Counted from the first letter of the stretch, positions 1 to 7,759 are shown. The stretch: DNA of 28,306 nt from Planctomycetia bacterium (GCA_005778045.1 SXKQ01000098.1:1-28306), one strand, 5' to 3'. The notes: generated from the letters alone by a model not told the origin. Numbers and translations: made by a program.

Positions 1-833
1 CACCAGAAGCCCCAGAAGTCGAGCACCACCACCTTGCCGCGGTAGTCGCTGACCTTGAACTTCACGTCGTTCTCGTCGCTCGCCTCGAAGTCCGGTGCGA
101 CCATCCCGACCTGCAGACGCTCGAGCTCGAACAGCGCGCGCGTCCCGATTTCGCCGTACGTGCCGCCCCAGCCCGCGTCGAGGGCCGCGTACTTCGCGAC
201 CAGCTCGCGGTAGAGCTCCTTCGCGCGGGCGACGTCCTCGCGCTGGCTGTTCACCGCCAGCGAGAGCGTCGCAGCCGCCTTGACAGTGTCGTGGGGCGAT
301 TTCGCGCGCAGGGTACCGAGCGTGCTGCGCACGAGCTCCGGCGCGAGCTGCGTGTAGGCGAGGTTCGAGGCGAGCTCCTTGAGCTCCACCCGCTCGATGT
401 GCTCGGCGAGCAGCGTGGCGATCGCCCCCTCGGCCGTGAACTCGCCGCTGCCGCCGGAGCTCACGACGCGCAGCCATGCCTTGGCCGCGACGACCGTGCC
501 CTTGGCCTTGGCTGCGAGGGCGGCGTAGCGCGGCGTGAACGACCGGGTCGGATCGAGCGGCTCGAGCTCCTTGGCCTTGCGCTCGAGCTCCGCGAGCTCT
601 TCCGCCGAGGGCTCGCGCTCGCGGAACGGCGCGTAGAGCGCGCTCAGCTTCTGGTAGTACTCCTGCTCGGCGGCTTCGAAGGCCTCCTCGAGAGCGTCGA
701 ACTCGGCCGAGAGCGCGGCCTCGTCGGCCTTCGGCGCGCTGGCAGCGGGTGCGGGAGACTCTGCGCTGGCGAGCAACCCCGTGAGGCACCCGAGCGCGGC
801 GAGCGCGACCAGCAAGCGGATCCCGGTGGGCAT
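1..833 (-). CDS. Thioredoxin-fold (TlpA/redoxin-like) secreted protein, 3' end cut by window edge
   Basis: The reading frame opens with ATG at 833 and stays open to base 1, giving 277 residues without the C-terminus. The SD AGGAG (plus-strand CTCCT, 839-843) lies 5 nt before the ATG. Residues 1-24 form a signal peptide or lipoprotein-like leader (MPTGIRLLVALAALGCLTGL). Residues 30-240 are an Ala/Glu/Lys-rich helical region. The end reads MVAPDFEASDENDVKF, then GKVVVLDFWGFW followed by TG and the edge. This is the AhpC/TSA-redoxin entry strand, and the next codon is probably Cys of a WCxxC active site. Planctomycete proteins of this build are usually exported thiol-disulfide oxidoreductases with a helical N-terminal domain. 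The catalytic cysteines lie outside the window, so redox activity is inferred from the fold only. Confidence 0.75.
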   Translation of the reverse strand, partial: MPTGIRLLVALAALGCLTGLLASAESPAPAASAPKADEAALSAEFDALEEAFEAAEQEYYQKLSALYAPFREREPSAEELAELERKAKELEPLDPTRSFTPRYAALAAKAKGTVVAAKAWLRVVSSGGSGEFTAEGAIATLLAEHIERVELKELASNLAYTQLAPELVRSTLGTLRAKSPHDTVKAAATLSLAVNSQREDVARAKELYRELVAKYAALDAGWGGTYGEIGTRALFELERLQVGMVAPDFEASDENDVKFKVSDYRGKVVVLDFWGFW

Positions 834-1180
834 GTTGGCTCCTGAACTCCCCTGTCGGTTAAAAAAGCGTCCGGCGCAGCTTAGCGCGCCCCTCGGGCGC
901 CAACACCGTCGGCCGTGCTTCGTACCGCTGCCTCGCTTCGAGGGAACCCGCCCCCGCGACCCTGCCAAGGGGGCGGGAGGGCGGTTCGCTTGAGGCGCTC
1001 TGCGGCCATGAGTAAAAGAGGCGCCCCGTAGAGCGTCCGGAGAGCCCCCGCTGGCCCCTTCCAGGCCGCCTGCGGGGAACGCCGGACGCCCGGCCCCCGG
1101 CTCCCCTCGGCACTGCCGCGGGGCTCGGTCCCAAGACTCCACCCTCCTTCCCCCCATCTCCTTCGCGAGCGAACCGTCCC
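834..1180. other. Intergenic region between divergent thioredoxin-like gene and ABC operon
   Basis: This 347-bp stretch separates two divergent genes and should carry both promoters. No convincing -35/-10 pair was found on either strand. It holds an A6 run at 861-866, a small dyad (GCGCCC 886-891 / GGGCGC 895-900) and a perfect 9-bp dyad at 947-977. No ORF here looks like a gene; a short ATG frame near 1009 ends after seven codons. Confidence 0.5.
947..977. other. Perfect 9-bp inverted repeat upstream of the ABC operon
   Basis: CCCGCCCCC (947-955) is complementary to GGGGGCGGG (969-977) across a 13-nt loop. It has no following T-run, so it does not look like a classic terminator. It lies over 200 bp from either start codon, and a regulatory or structural role is only a guess. 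Confidence 0.35.
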
Positions 1181-1189
1181 ATGGGCGCG

Positions 1190-2122
1190 ATGATCGAAAT
1201 CGAGAACCTCCAGAAGAGGTTTGGCGCCATCACGGCCGTCGACGGCGTGAGCTTCCAGGTCGAGCGCGGCACCGTGCTCGGCTTCCTCGGCCCCAACGGC
1301 GCCGGCTAGTCGACCACCATGAAGATGCTGACCGGCTTCCTGCCCCCCTCGGGCGGAACGGCGCGCATCGGCGGTCACGACATCCAGACGGACAGCCTCG
1401 CGGCCAAGAAGCTCGTCGGCTACCTGCCCGAGGGCGCGCCGCTCTATCCGGACATGACGCCGGAGGCCTTCCTGCTGTTCATCGCCGAGGTGCGCGGCCT
1501 CGCGGGTGTCGCAGCCCGTGCGCGCGTCGCCGAGGTGGCCGAGAAAGTCTCGCTGCAGAAGGTGATGCGCCAGCCGATCGAGACGCTCTCGAAGGGCTTC
1601 AAGCGCCGAGTTGGCCTTGCGCAGGCGATCCTTCACGACCCGCAGGTGCTGGTGCTCGACGAGCCCACCGACGGCCTCGACCCCAACCAAAAGAAGGAAG
1701 TGCGCGCCCTGATCCGCTCCATGCAGCAGGACAAGGTGATCATCCTCTCGACGCACATCCTCGAGGAAGTCGAGGCCCTGTGCTCGCGCGTGATCATCAT
1801 CGCGGGCGGGCGACTCGTGGTCGATTGCACGCCGGCCGAGCTGGCCGCCAAGTCGAAGTGGCACAACGCCGTGCGCCTCGAGCTGCAGGCGGATGAGTTC
1901 GGCCGCGTCGAGTCGGCGCTCTCCAATGCCTACGGTTCCTCGCACGTCGAGAAGCTCGGCCCCGCGACGCTGCTCGTCACCACCAAGGATCGCCGCGCGA
2001 TCCTGCCCGAGATCAGCCAGCGCGCCCAGAAGGAGCAATGGAAGCTCGAGGGCCTGCACGTCGAGCACGGCCGGCTCGACGAGGTGTTCCACGACCTGAC
2101 CCGCGCCGGCACCCGCAACTAG
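1190..2122 (+). CDS. ABC transporter ATP-binding subunit (GldA/CcmA-like), interrupted by TAG at the Walker A lysine
   Basis: This is the nucleotide-binding subunit of an ABC-2 exporter, powering the permease encoded next. The frame begins MIEIENLQKRFGAITAVDGV (ATG 1190; ATG 1181 is an in-frame alternative) and reads GFLGPNGAG, TAG (1307-1309), STTMKML. The family motif is GPNGAGKST, so TAG replaces the invariant lysine codon, a single A-to-T change from AAG. Everything downstream is intact: the signature LSKGFKRRVGLAQA, Walker B VLVLDEPTDGLDP and the H-loop STHILEE. Uninterrupted length would be 310 residues. Restart at ATG 1319 would give 267 residues with no Walker A and presumably no ATP hydrolysis. 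Only 13 bp separate the stop from the permease start. The amber is most simply a sequencing error or a recent null mutation. Recoding is unlikely, since TAG ends this and several other genes here. Confidence 0.85.
1307..1309 (+). other. In-frame amber codon replacing Walker A lysine
   Basis: TAG stands between GPNGAG and STTMKML in the ABC ATPase frame, where the family has an AAG or AAA lysine. The next in-frame ATG is at 1319. TAG is the normal terminator of the same gene (2120-2122), the permease (2874-2876), the DUF4340 gene (6012-6014) and thyX, so it is not a sense codon here. Confidence 0.9.
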
Positions 2123-2135
2123 GAGCCACGAAGCC

Positions 2136-2876
2136 ATGCGAAACACGTTGGTCCTCTTCAAGCGCGAACTGGCGGGCTACTTCTCGACGCCCGTCGCCTA
2201 CGTCTTCATCTGCATCTTCCTGCTGTTGTGCGGGATCCTGACCTTCTATCTGGGCAACTTCTTCGACGCCGGGCAGGCCACGCTGGGCTCGGCCTTCTTC
2301 GAGTTCCACCCGATCCTCTACATCGTGCTCATCCCGGCCATCTCGATGCGCCTGTGGGCCGAGGAGCGCAAGCAGGGCACGATCGAGCTCCTGATGACGC
2401 TGCCGGTGACTCTGCCGCAGCTCGTGCTCTCGAAGTTCCTCGCCGCGTGGGTCTTCTCCGGCATCGCGCTGGCGCTCACCTTTCCGCTGTGGATCACGGT
2501 CAACTACCTCGGCGACCCCGACAACGGCGTGATCCTCGCGAGCTACCTCGCGAGTTGGCTGATGGCGGGCGGCTACCTCGCCATGGGTGCGTGCATCTCG
2601 GCCGGGACGAAGAATCAGGTGATCGCGTTCGTGCTCGCGGTGATCACCTGCATGCTGTTCCTGATCCCCGGACTGCCGCAGGTCTCCGAGGTGCTCGCCG
2701 GCGTGCTGCCGAACGAGGCGCTGGTGGAGGCCGTACGCAGCTTCAGCTTCATGACGCACTTCGGCGCGATCGCGCGCGGGGTGATCGACCTGCGCGACCT
2801 CGTGTTCTTCGCGTCGGTGATCGGCGTCTTTCTGTTCATGAACGCGATCGTGATCGAGCTCAAGAAGGCGGACTAG
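2136..2876 (+). CDS. ABC-2 type transporter permease (GldF-like)
   Basis: This 246-residue integral membrane protein has about six transmembrane helices, beginning with PVAYVFICIFLLLCGILTFY near residues 17-36. The cytoplasmic segment SMRLWAEERKQGTIELLMTL is the hallmark of the ABC-2/GldF/NatB permease group (Glu-Arg-Lys-x-Gly-Thr-Ile-Glu). The last helix (FASVIGVFLFMNAIVIE) is followed by a short basic tail. An SD-like AGGAG overlaps the stop of the ATPase gene (2121-2125), 10 nt before ATG. Four bases separate its stop from the next gene, so the operon is tight. By family knowledge it forms the channel half of an exporter with the adjacent ATPase and GldG-like protein. The substrate cannot be told from sequence. 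Confidence 0.88.
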   Translation: MRNTLVLFKRELAGYFSTPVAYVFICIFLLLCGILTFYLGNFFDAGQATLGSAFFEFHPILYIVLIPAISMRLWAEERKQGTIELLMTLPVTLPQLVLSKFLAAWVFSGIALALTFPLWITVNYLGDPDNGVILASYLASWLMAGGYLAMGACISAGTKNQVIAFVLAVITCMLFLIPGLPQVSEVLAGVLPNEALVEAVRSFSFMTHFGAIARGVIDLRDLVFFASVIGVFLFMNAIVIELKKAD

Positions 2877-2880
2877 CAAC

Positions 2881-4776
2881 ATGAAGAACCGCTTCCTCTT
2901 CTCCCTCGCCGGCCTCGGCATCGCGCTCGGGCTGCTCGTCGCCGTCAACCTCGTGTCGCGCGCCTTCGTCACAGGCGCGCGCCTCGACCTGACGGAGAAC
3001 CAGCTGTTCACGCTCTCCGACGGCTCGCGCTCGATCCTCGCAGGCCTCACCGAGCCCGTGAAGCTGCGCCTCTTCCGCTCGCGCAAGGAAGCCGACAAGT
3101 ATCTCGGCCCCTACTCGCGCCGCGTGGAGGAGTTCCTGCGCGAATTCGAGACCGCCGCGAGCGGCCGCCTGCAGGTGGAATTGCTCGATCCGGAGCCCTA
3201 CTCGGAAACGGAAGAACGCGCCATCGCCGCGGGCCTGAAGGCCTACGCGGGCCCGCCGCTCGCCTCCGACGAGCAGCTCTACTTCGGAGTCGTCGGCTCG
3301 AACACGGTCGGCGACGAGAAGGCCATCGCCTTCCTGAGCCCGGCGCGCGAGCGCTTCCTCGAGTACGACCTCGCCAAGCTGGTCTACGACCTCTCGAGCC
3401 CGAAGAAGACGGTCGTCGGCGTGCTCTCCTCGCTGCCGATCGAGGGCCAGATGGACCCCATGAACATGCGCCGCGAGGCGCCGCAGCCGTGGGCCATCGT
3501 CGACCAGATCCGCGACTTCTACGAGTTGCGCCCGCTGCAGCCGACGTCGCTCGACGTGCCCGCCGACATTGACGTGGTGTTCCTCGTGCACCCCAAGGGC
3601 GTGACACAGGAGCAGCTCTACGCGCTCGACCAGTTCGTGCTGCGCGGCGGCAAGCTCCTGTGCTTCGTCGACCCGTTCTGCGAGGTCGACATGCCGCCGC
3701 AGGACCCGCAGAACCCGATGGCCGCTTACACCGCCGTGCGCAACTCGGAGTTGCCGACGCTGTTCGATACGTGGGGCATCTCGAGCCCCAAGGACAAGCT
3801 CGCCACCGACCGCAAGTTCGCCACCGGCGTCTCGTGGCAGCGCCGCGGCACGATGGAACAGGTCCCGTTCACGGCCTGGCCAGCGATCCCGGCCGAGGGC
3901 GTGGCCGAGGGCGAGGTGTCGACGAGCGAGCTGAACATGCTGATGTTCAAGTACCCCGGCTTCCTCGAGGTCAAGGAGGGTGCGACGACCACGTTCACGC
4001 CGCTCGTGCAGACCTCCGAGGAGTCGATGGAGATCGGCGCCGACACCGTGCGCTTCTCGCCCGACCCGCCGAAGCTGCTCGCGGAGTTCTTCCCCTCGGG
4101 CAAGAAGCTCACGCTCGCGGCGCGCCTCGGCGGCAAGTGCAAGACGGCCTTCCCCAACGGTCGCCCGGCCTCGACCGTCGACGCGAGCACGGGCCCCGAG
4201 CACCTCGCCGAGTCGAAGGGCGACATCGCCGTGGTGGTCGTCGCCGACGTCGACTTCCTCGAGGACCGCTCTTGGGTGCAGATCCAGAACTTCCTCGGCC
4301 AGCGCATCCCCTACAAGATGGCGGACAACGGCGACTTCGTCGTCAATACGCTCGACTTCATGCGCGGCTCGACGGACCTGGTGAGTCTGCGCGCGCGCGG
4401 CGTGTCGTCCTACCCGTTCCAGCGCGTGGAAGATATCAAGCGCATCGCAGAGCAGAGCTTCCGCGCCGAGGAGCAGCGACTCTCGGACGAGCGCCAGAAG
4501 ACCGAGCGCGAGCTCAACGACCTGCTCTCCAAGTCCGGCGACAATGCCGAGCAGGTGCTGATGAGCGCTGAAGTGCAGGGCAAGATCGAGGACCTGCGCA
4601 AGGCCCTCGTCGACACCAACAAGCGCCTGCGCGAAGTGCGCTTCAACCTCAACAAGGACGTCGAGAGCCTTGGCACGCGCCTCAAGGTGCTCAACATCGT
4701 GCTGGTGCCGCTGCTCGTGATCGCCATCGCGCTGCTCGTCGCCTTCTACCGCCAGAACCGTCGCAAGACTGCCTGA
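2881..4776 (+). CDS. GldG-like ABC transport auxiliary protein (ABC_transp_aux family)
   Basis: At 631 residues the protein matches the GldG/ABC_transp_aux architecture. An N-terminal membrane helix (about residues 5-27) leads into RLDLTENQLFTLSDGSRSIL, the conserved entry of the family. A large periplasmic domain follows, including the VVVVADVDFLEDRSW segment near 447-461. Residues about 520-600 are strongly charged and predicted coiled coil (FRAEEQRLSDERQKTEREL). A second helix (about 604-625) precedes the basic tail YRQNRRKTA. In Flavobacterium, GldA-GldF-GldG form an ABC complex linked to gliding; homologues in non-gliding phyla are uncharacterised. Position between permease and DUF4340 gene, 4 bp after the former and 11 bp before the latter, is the standard cassette order. 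The substrate is unknown. Confidence 0.87.
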   Translation: MKNRFLFSLAGLGIALGLLVAVNLVSRAFVTGARLDLTENQLFTLSDGSRSILAGLTEPVKLRLFRSRKEADKYLGPYSRRVEEFLREFETAASGRLQVELLDPEPYSETEERAIAAGLKAYAGPPLASDEQLYFGVVGSNTVGDEKAIAFLSPARERFLEYDLAKLVYDLSSPKKTVVGVLSSLPIEGQMDPMNMRREAPQPWAIVDQIRDFYELRPLQPTSLDVPADIDVVFLVHPKGVTQEQLYALDQFVLRGGKLLCFVDPFCEVDMPPQDPQNPMAAYTAVRNSELPTLFDTWGISSPKDKLATDRKFATGVSWQRRGTMEQVPFTAWPAIPAEGVAEGEVSTSELNMLMFKYPGFLEVKEGATTTFTPLVQTSEESMEIGADTVRFSPDPPKLLAEFFPSGKKLTLAARLGGKCKTAFPNGRPASTVDASTGPEHLAESKGDIAVVVVADVDFLEDRSWVQIQNFLGQRIPYKMADNGDFVVNTLDFMRGSTDLVSLRARGVSSYPFQRVEDIKRIAEQSFRAEEQRLSDERQKTERELNDLLSKSGDNAEQVLMSAEVQGKIEDLRKALVDTNKRLREVRFNLNKDVESLGTRLKVLNIVLVPLLVIAIALLVAFYRQNRRKTA

Positions 4777-4787
4777 GAGAGGACGCC

Positions 4788-6014
4788 ATGAACTCGAAGA
4801 CCCTAATGATCACGGGCCTCGCGACCGCGGCCCTGCTCGTCGGAGCCGTCTACCTTGCCGACAGGGGTGCCAGCCCCCACGCCGCGGAGATCGTCGCCAC
4901 CGGGCCGCTGTTCCCCGAACTCAAGTCGCGCGTCAACGACGTCACCGAGGTGACGATCGCGAGCGGCAGCACGAGTTGCACGCTGCGCAAGGAAGGCGCG
5001 AGCTGGGGCGCCGTCGACAAGGGCGGTTTCCCGGTCGACTTCGGCAAGGTGAAAGCGCTCGTGCTCGGCATCGCCGAGATGGAGAAGGTCGAGGCGATGA
5101 CGAGCAACGCTGACCTGCACGCGAAGCTCGGCGTCGAGGACCCGACGGCCGAAGGCGCGACGAGCAAGCGCGTCACGATCAAGGGTGCGGGCGGCACGGT
5201 GCTCGCCGATGTGATTCTCGGCCGCGCCAAGGCGTCGCAGGGCATGTCCTCACGCTCGACGCTCTACGTGCGCTCGCAGGGCGACAAGCAGGCGTGGGAA
5301 GCCACCGGCTCAATCACCGTCGATACGGCGAGCACGGGCTGGTTCGACCGCAATATCAGCAAGGTCGAGGAGAAGCGCGTGCGGCGCGCCACGGTCGCGC
5401 ACCCCGGCGGCGAGACGCTCGCCGTGTCGCGCGCGGACCAGTCCCAGACCAACCTCGCGGTCGAGAACTTGCCCGAGGGCAAGGAGCTGCAGTGGGACGG
5501 CGTCGCCAACGGTATCGCCAGCGCGCTGCAGTACATGAGCCTCGACGACGTGCTGTCGGCGGGCAGCGTCGAGATGGCGGGCGCGGTCATCACCGACTAT
5601 TCATGCTTCGACGGGCTGGTCGTCACGGCGCAGTCGATCGAGAAGGACGGCAAGACGTGGATCACGCTCGCGGCGCGGCTCGACGAGGCGCAGCGCGCGG
5701 CTCCCGCGGGCCCCGAGGCCCCGCCGGCCGAAGGCGAGGCCGCTGCGGTCAAGACCGAGCTCAAGGCGCTCGACCTCGTGAAGAAAGAAGTCGACGAGCT
5801 CAACGCGCGCTGGAGCCCGTGGGTGTTCCAAGTCCCCGGCTACAACGCCGCCAACCTGCGCAAGAAGCTGGTCGACCTGCTCAAGCAGGACGCGCCCGCG
5901 GAGGGCGCCGTCGAGGACGCCTCGCTCGACGCGCCGCTCGCGCCGCCGATGCAGCCAGCGGAAGACCACTCGGCCCACGACCACGAAGGCGCGCAGCCCA
6001 CGGGCGGCGGCTAG
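4788..6014 (+). CDS. DUF4340 domain-containing protein of the ABC/Gld cassette
   Basis: This 408-residue protein is anchored by an N-terminal helix (MITGLATAALLVGAVYLA, residues 7-24), with the remainder predicted periplasmic. Repeated beta-rich units (VTEVTIASGSTSCTLRKEG, GASWGAVDKGGFPVDFGKVK, WFDRNISKVEEKRVRRATV) follow the DUF4340 pattern of two related halves. The C-terminal 60 residues are low-complexity Ala/Pro/Glu-rich with a His/Asp stretch (EDHSAHDHEG) and a Gly tail, which might bind metal but is unproved. A good SD (GAGAGAGGA) precedes ATG. DUF4340 genes habitually follow GldG-like genes in planctomycetes and related phyla, so the product is inferred to work with this ABC complex at the membrane. 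It is the last gene of the operon; a strong hairpin lies 30 bp after the stop. Confidence 0.85.
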   Translation: MNSKTLMITGLATAALLVGAVYLADRGASPHAAEIVATGPLFPELKSRVNDVTEVTIASGSTSCTLRKEGASWGAVDKGGFPVDFGKVKALVLGIAEMEKVEAMTSNADLHAKLGVEDPTAEGATSKRVTIKGAGGTVLADVILGRAKASQGMSSRSTLYVRSQGDKQAWEATGSITVDTASTGWFDRNISKVEEKRVRRATVAHPGGETLAVSRADQSQTNLAVENLPEGKELQWDGVANGIASALQYMSLDDVLSAGSVEMAGAVITDYSCFDGLVVTAQSIEKDGKTWITLAARLDEAQRAAPAGPEAPPAEGEAAAVKTELKALDLVKKEVDELNARWSPWVFQVPGYNAANLRKKLVDLLKQDAPAEGAVEDASLDAPLAPPMQPAEDHSAHDHEGAQPTGGG

Positions 6015-6043
6015 CGGCGCACACCGCGCGCAGCGGTTCACTG

Positions 6044-6077
6044 GCGGGCCGTCGGACGTCCCCGTCCGGCGGCCCGC
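6044..6077. terminator. 15-bp stem-loop between convergent genes (bidirectional terminator candidate)
   Basis: GCGGGCCGTCGGACG (6044-6058) pairs with CGTCCGGCGGCCCGC (6063-6077) around a TCCC loop; the only non-Watson-Crick position is one T/G pair. It fills the gap between the convergent stops of the DUF4340 gene and the DNA methyltransferase. Neither strand has a T-run after it, so termination, if any, would be of the U-tract-less kind. Confidence 0.6.
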
Positions 6078-6078
6078 G

Positions 6079-6780
6079 TCACTTCGCGCGCGTTCCGCGC
6101 TCTTTCTTGAAGAGCAGCAAGTGGTTGAAGCCGCGCAGGTAGAAGTTCCCTTCCGCCGCGGCCTTGTGGTACGCGGGCTTCTCGAGCGTGCGATTGCCAC
6201 GCACGACCGCGACGTGATCGACGGGCTTGAAGCGCTGCGCGAGCAAGTTGAAGAGCTGCACGCCGAGGCCGACGAAGCCGCGCTTCTTCTCGAAGGTGTC
6301 GGAAACGTACATCGCGAGGTAGCGGCGGTCCTTCAGGACGCGATCGGCCTCAGCGATGACCTGCTCCATGGCCGCGAAGTAGCTGCCGTCGAAGGCGTCG
6401 AGCTTGCCGATGCAGTCCGGCTCGTCGGAGTAGTCGATGTGCGTGCCGTAGGGCGGATCCATGAACACGAAGTCCGCCTTGCCGTCCTCGAGCGGCAGCT
6501 TGCGCGCGTCGGCGCGGAAAATGTCGGGCCGCGTCGGGCGTACGTCGTAGCCGAGCGCGCGGCGGCGCAACTCGCGCGCCACGTCGAGCGTCGTGCCGCC
6601 TCCGCAGAACGGATCGACCACGAGGTCTTCCTCGCGCGTGTAGCGTTCGAGCACGTTCCAGATCACGTAAGTGGGCGTAGCGCCCTTGTAGCGTGGATCG
6701 CCCAGCGGCTCGTGCCCGTGCTGCTGCGACGGGTAGTACCAGAGCGTGGTCGTCTGGAGCTTCAGCGGCGGCTTGTACAT
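6079..6780 (-). CDS. Orphan DNA methyltransferase (N4-cytosine/N6-adenine type, motif I before DPPY)
   Basis: This 233-residue protein has the SAM-binding motif DPFCGGGTT (residues 56-64) followed by the catalytic DPPY (108-111), the signature of amino-DNA methyltransferases. Motif I precedes motif IV with about 45 residues between, and no extra block large enough for a classical target-recognition domain is present. The N-terminal PRYKGATPTYVIWNVLERYT resembles the helix that ends beta-class enzymes, suggesting a permuted or compact core. An RNA methyltransferase of the TRM11-like fold is an alternative. The ATG lies 23 bp from the divergent hydrolase start. No restriction endonuclase is encoded nearby, so a regulatory or housekeeping methylation role is more likely than restriction-modification. 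The target is unknown. Confidence 0.8.
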   Translation of the reverse strand: MYKPPLKLQTTTLWYYPSQQHGHEPLGDPRYKGATPTYVIWNVLERYTREEDLVVDPFCGGGTTLDVARELRRRALGYDVRPTRPDIFRADARKLPLEDGKADFVFMDPPYGTHIDYSDEPDCIGKLDAFDGSYFAAMEQVIAEADRVLKDRRYLAMYVSDTFEKKRGFVGLGVQLFNLLAQRFKPVDHVAVVRGNRTLEKPAYHKAAAEGNFYLRGFNHLLLFKKERGTRAK

Positions 6781-6803
6781 GGCGCAGAGGTTACGCTGCG
6801 TGC

Positions 6804-7514
6804 GTGACGCGTGCGCAGGGTTCCACGGAGCGCTTCGAGATCGCGGTCGAACACCCGCGCGTCATGGCCGTCGGAGGGCGCATCGACCGGCCGTCGGGAG
6901 CGACCCGCGAGGCCGCGGTCCTGCTCGCACACGGCTCGGGCGTCGACATGGAGCACCCGTGGATGGAACTCGCGGCGCTCGCGCTCGTGTCGCGCGGCTT
7001 TGCTGTGCTGCGCTTCCGGTACGCCTACATGCAGCGCGCGGTGGACCTCGGCCGCGCGCAGCCGCCTGATCGCGCGCCGACGCTCGAGGCCGTGCACGAG
7101 CTCGCGCTCGAGGAACTGCGGCGACGGCTCGAGCCGCGTCGGGTTCTGCTCGCCGGCAAGTCCATGGGCGCGCGCATGGCGACGCACCTCGCCGCGAAGG
7201 GCGCAGCGGCGCATGGCCTCGTGCTCTACGGCTACCCGCTGCATCCGCCGGGCAAGCCGGAGAGCGAGCGCAGCGAACACTTCGCGATGTGCGTGCAGCC
7301 CGCGCTGTTCCTGCACGGCACGCGCGACGAGTTTGGCACGGTCGAAGCACTGCGCGGCGCGCTCCGGCGCTACGCGGGGCAAGCCGCGCTGCAAGTGATC
7401 GAGGGTGGAGACCACTCGCTCGAGCGTCCGAAGGCGGCTGGCGAGTCGCTCGACGCGGTGCTCGCCCGTGCGGCGGCGGAGATCGACCGTTGGGAGCGCG
7501 AGTGCTGGCCCTGA
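6804..7514 (+). CDS. Alpha/beta hydrolase, KANL3/Tex30-like (dienelactone hydrolase-like)
   Basis: This 236-residue protein starts at GTG 6804. The later ATG 6864 would remove the first beta strand (RFEIAVEHPRVMAVGG), so the GTG is preferred. Visible fold markers are the oxyanion strand VLLAHGSGVDMEHPWM (about 39-54), nucleophile elbow AGKSMGAR (Ser about 118), acidic residue in FLHGTRDEFG and catalytic His in EGGDHSLERP. This matches small alpha/beta hydrolases related to Tex30/KANL3, whose bacterial substrates are unknown. No signal peptide is seen, so it should be cytoplasmic. It diverges from the DNA methyltransferase gene and ends 22 bp before the convergent small membrane-protein gene. 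Confidence 0.8.
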   Translation: MTRAQGSTERFEIAVEHPRVMAVGGRIDRPSGATREAAVLLAHGSGVDMEHPWMELAALALVSRGFAVLRFRYAYMQRAVDLGRAQPPDRAPTLEAVHELALEELRRRLEPRRVLLAGKSMGARMATHLAAKGAAAHGLVLYGYPLHPPGKPESERSEHFAMCVQPALFLHGTRDEFGTVEALRGALRRYAGQAALQVIEGGDHSLERPKAAGESLDAVLARAAAEIDRWERECWP

Positions 7515-7530
7515 ACGGGCTGACGCCAAC

Positions 7531-7546
7531 GCGCGCCTAGGCGCGC
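7531..7546. repeat. Perfect 16-bp palindrome at a convergent gene junction
   Basis: GCGCGCCTAGGCGCGC is its own reverse complement. It includes the TAG stop of the minus-strand small ORF (7539-7537) and lies 16 bp past the TGA of the hydrolase gene. It could act as a weak two-way terminator or a protein site. No T-tract follows. Confidence 0.5.
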
Positions 7547-7710
7547 TCGGGACGCACCGACGGCTCGGCCATCGAGGTCGGCGGCGGCGAAGAGCGAGGC
7601 CGTAGGCGCTCGCGAGCCGCCTCGAGTTCACCCGCGACGTACCACGCCGCGACACCCGAGACCGCGAGCGCGAAGGCTGCAGCGAGGGCGAGCAACTGGC
7701 GTTGGGGCAT
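7537..7710 (-). CDS. Small single-helix membrane protein (57 residues)
   Basis: The ORF runs from ATG 7710 to TAG 7537. MPQRQ precedes a hydrophobic helix (LLALAAAFALAVSGVAAWYV, residues 6-25). A charged segment follows (AGELEAARERLRPR), then a Pro/Ser-rich tail ending SVRPERA. The topology resembles a one-pass membrane anchor with a short cytoplasmic or periplasmic tail. No family is recognised. The basic N-terminus, single clean helix and good fit between the hydrolase and the peptidase genes support a real gene. No strong SD is visible and homologues would be needed to be sure. It lies 138 bp downstream of the M3 peptidase on the same strand. Confidence 0.5.
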   Translation of the reverse strand: MPQRQLLALAAAFALAVSGVAAWYVAGELEAARERLRPRSSPPPTSMAEPSVRPERA

Positions 7711-7759
7711 GGCTTGGGGGCTCCGCGGGCGACTGGGACGATCCGGAGGCTACTAACCC

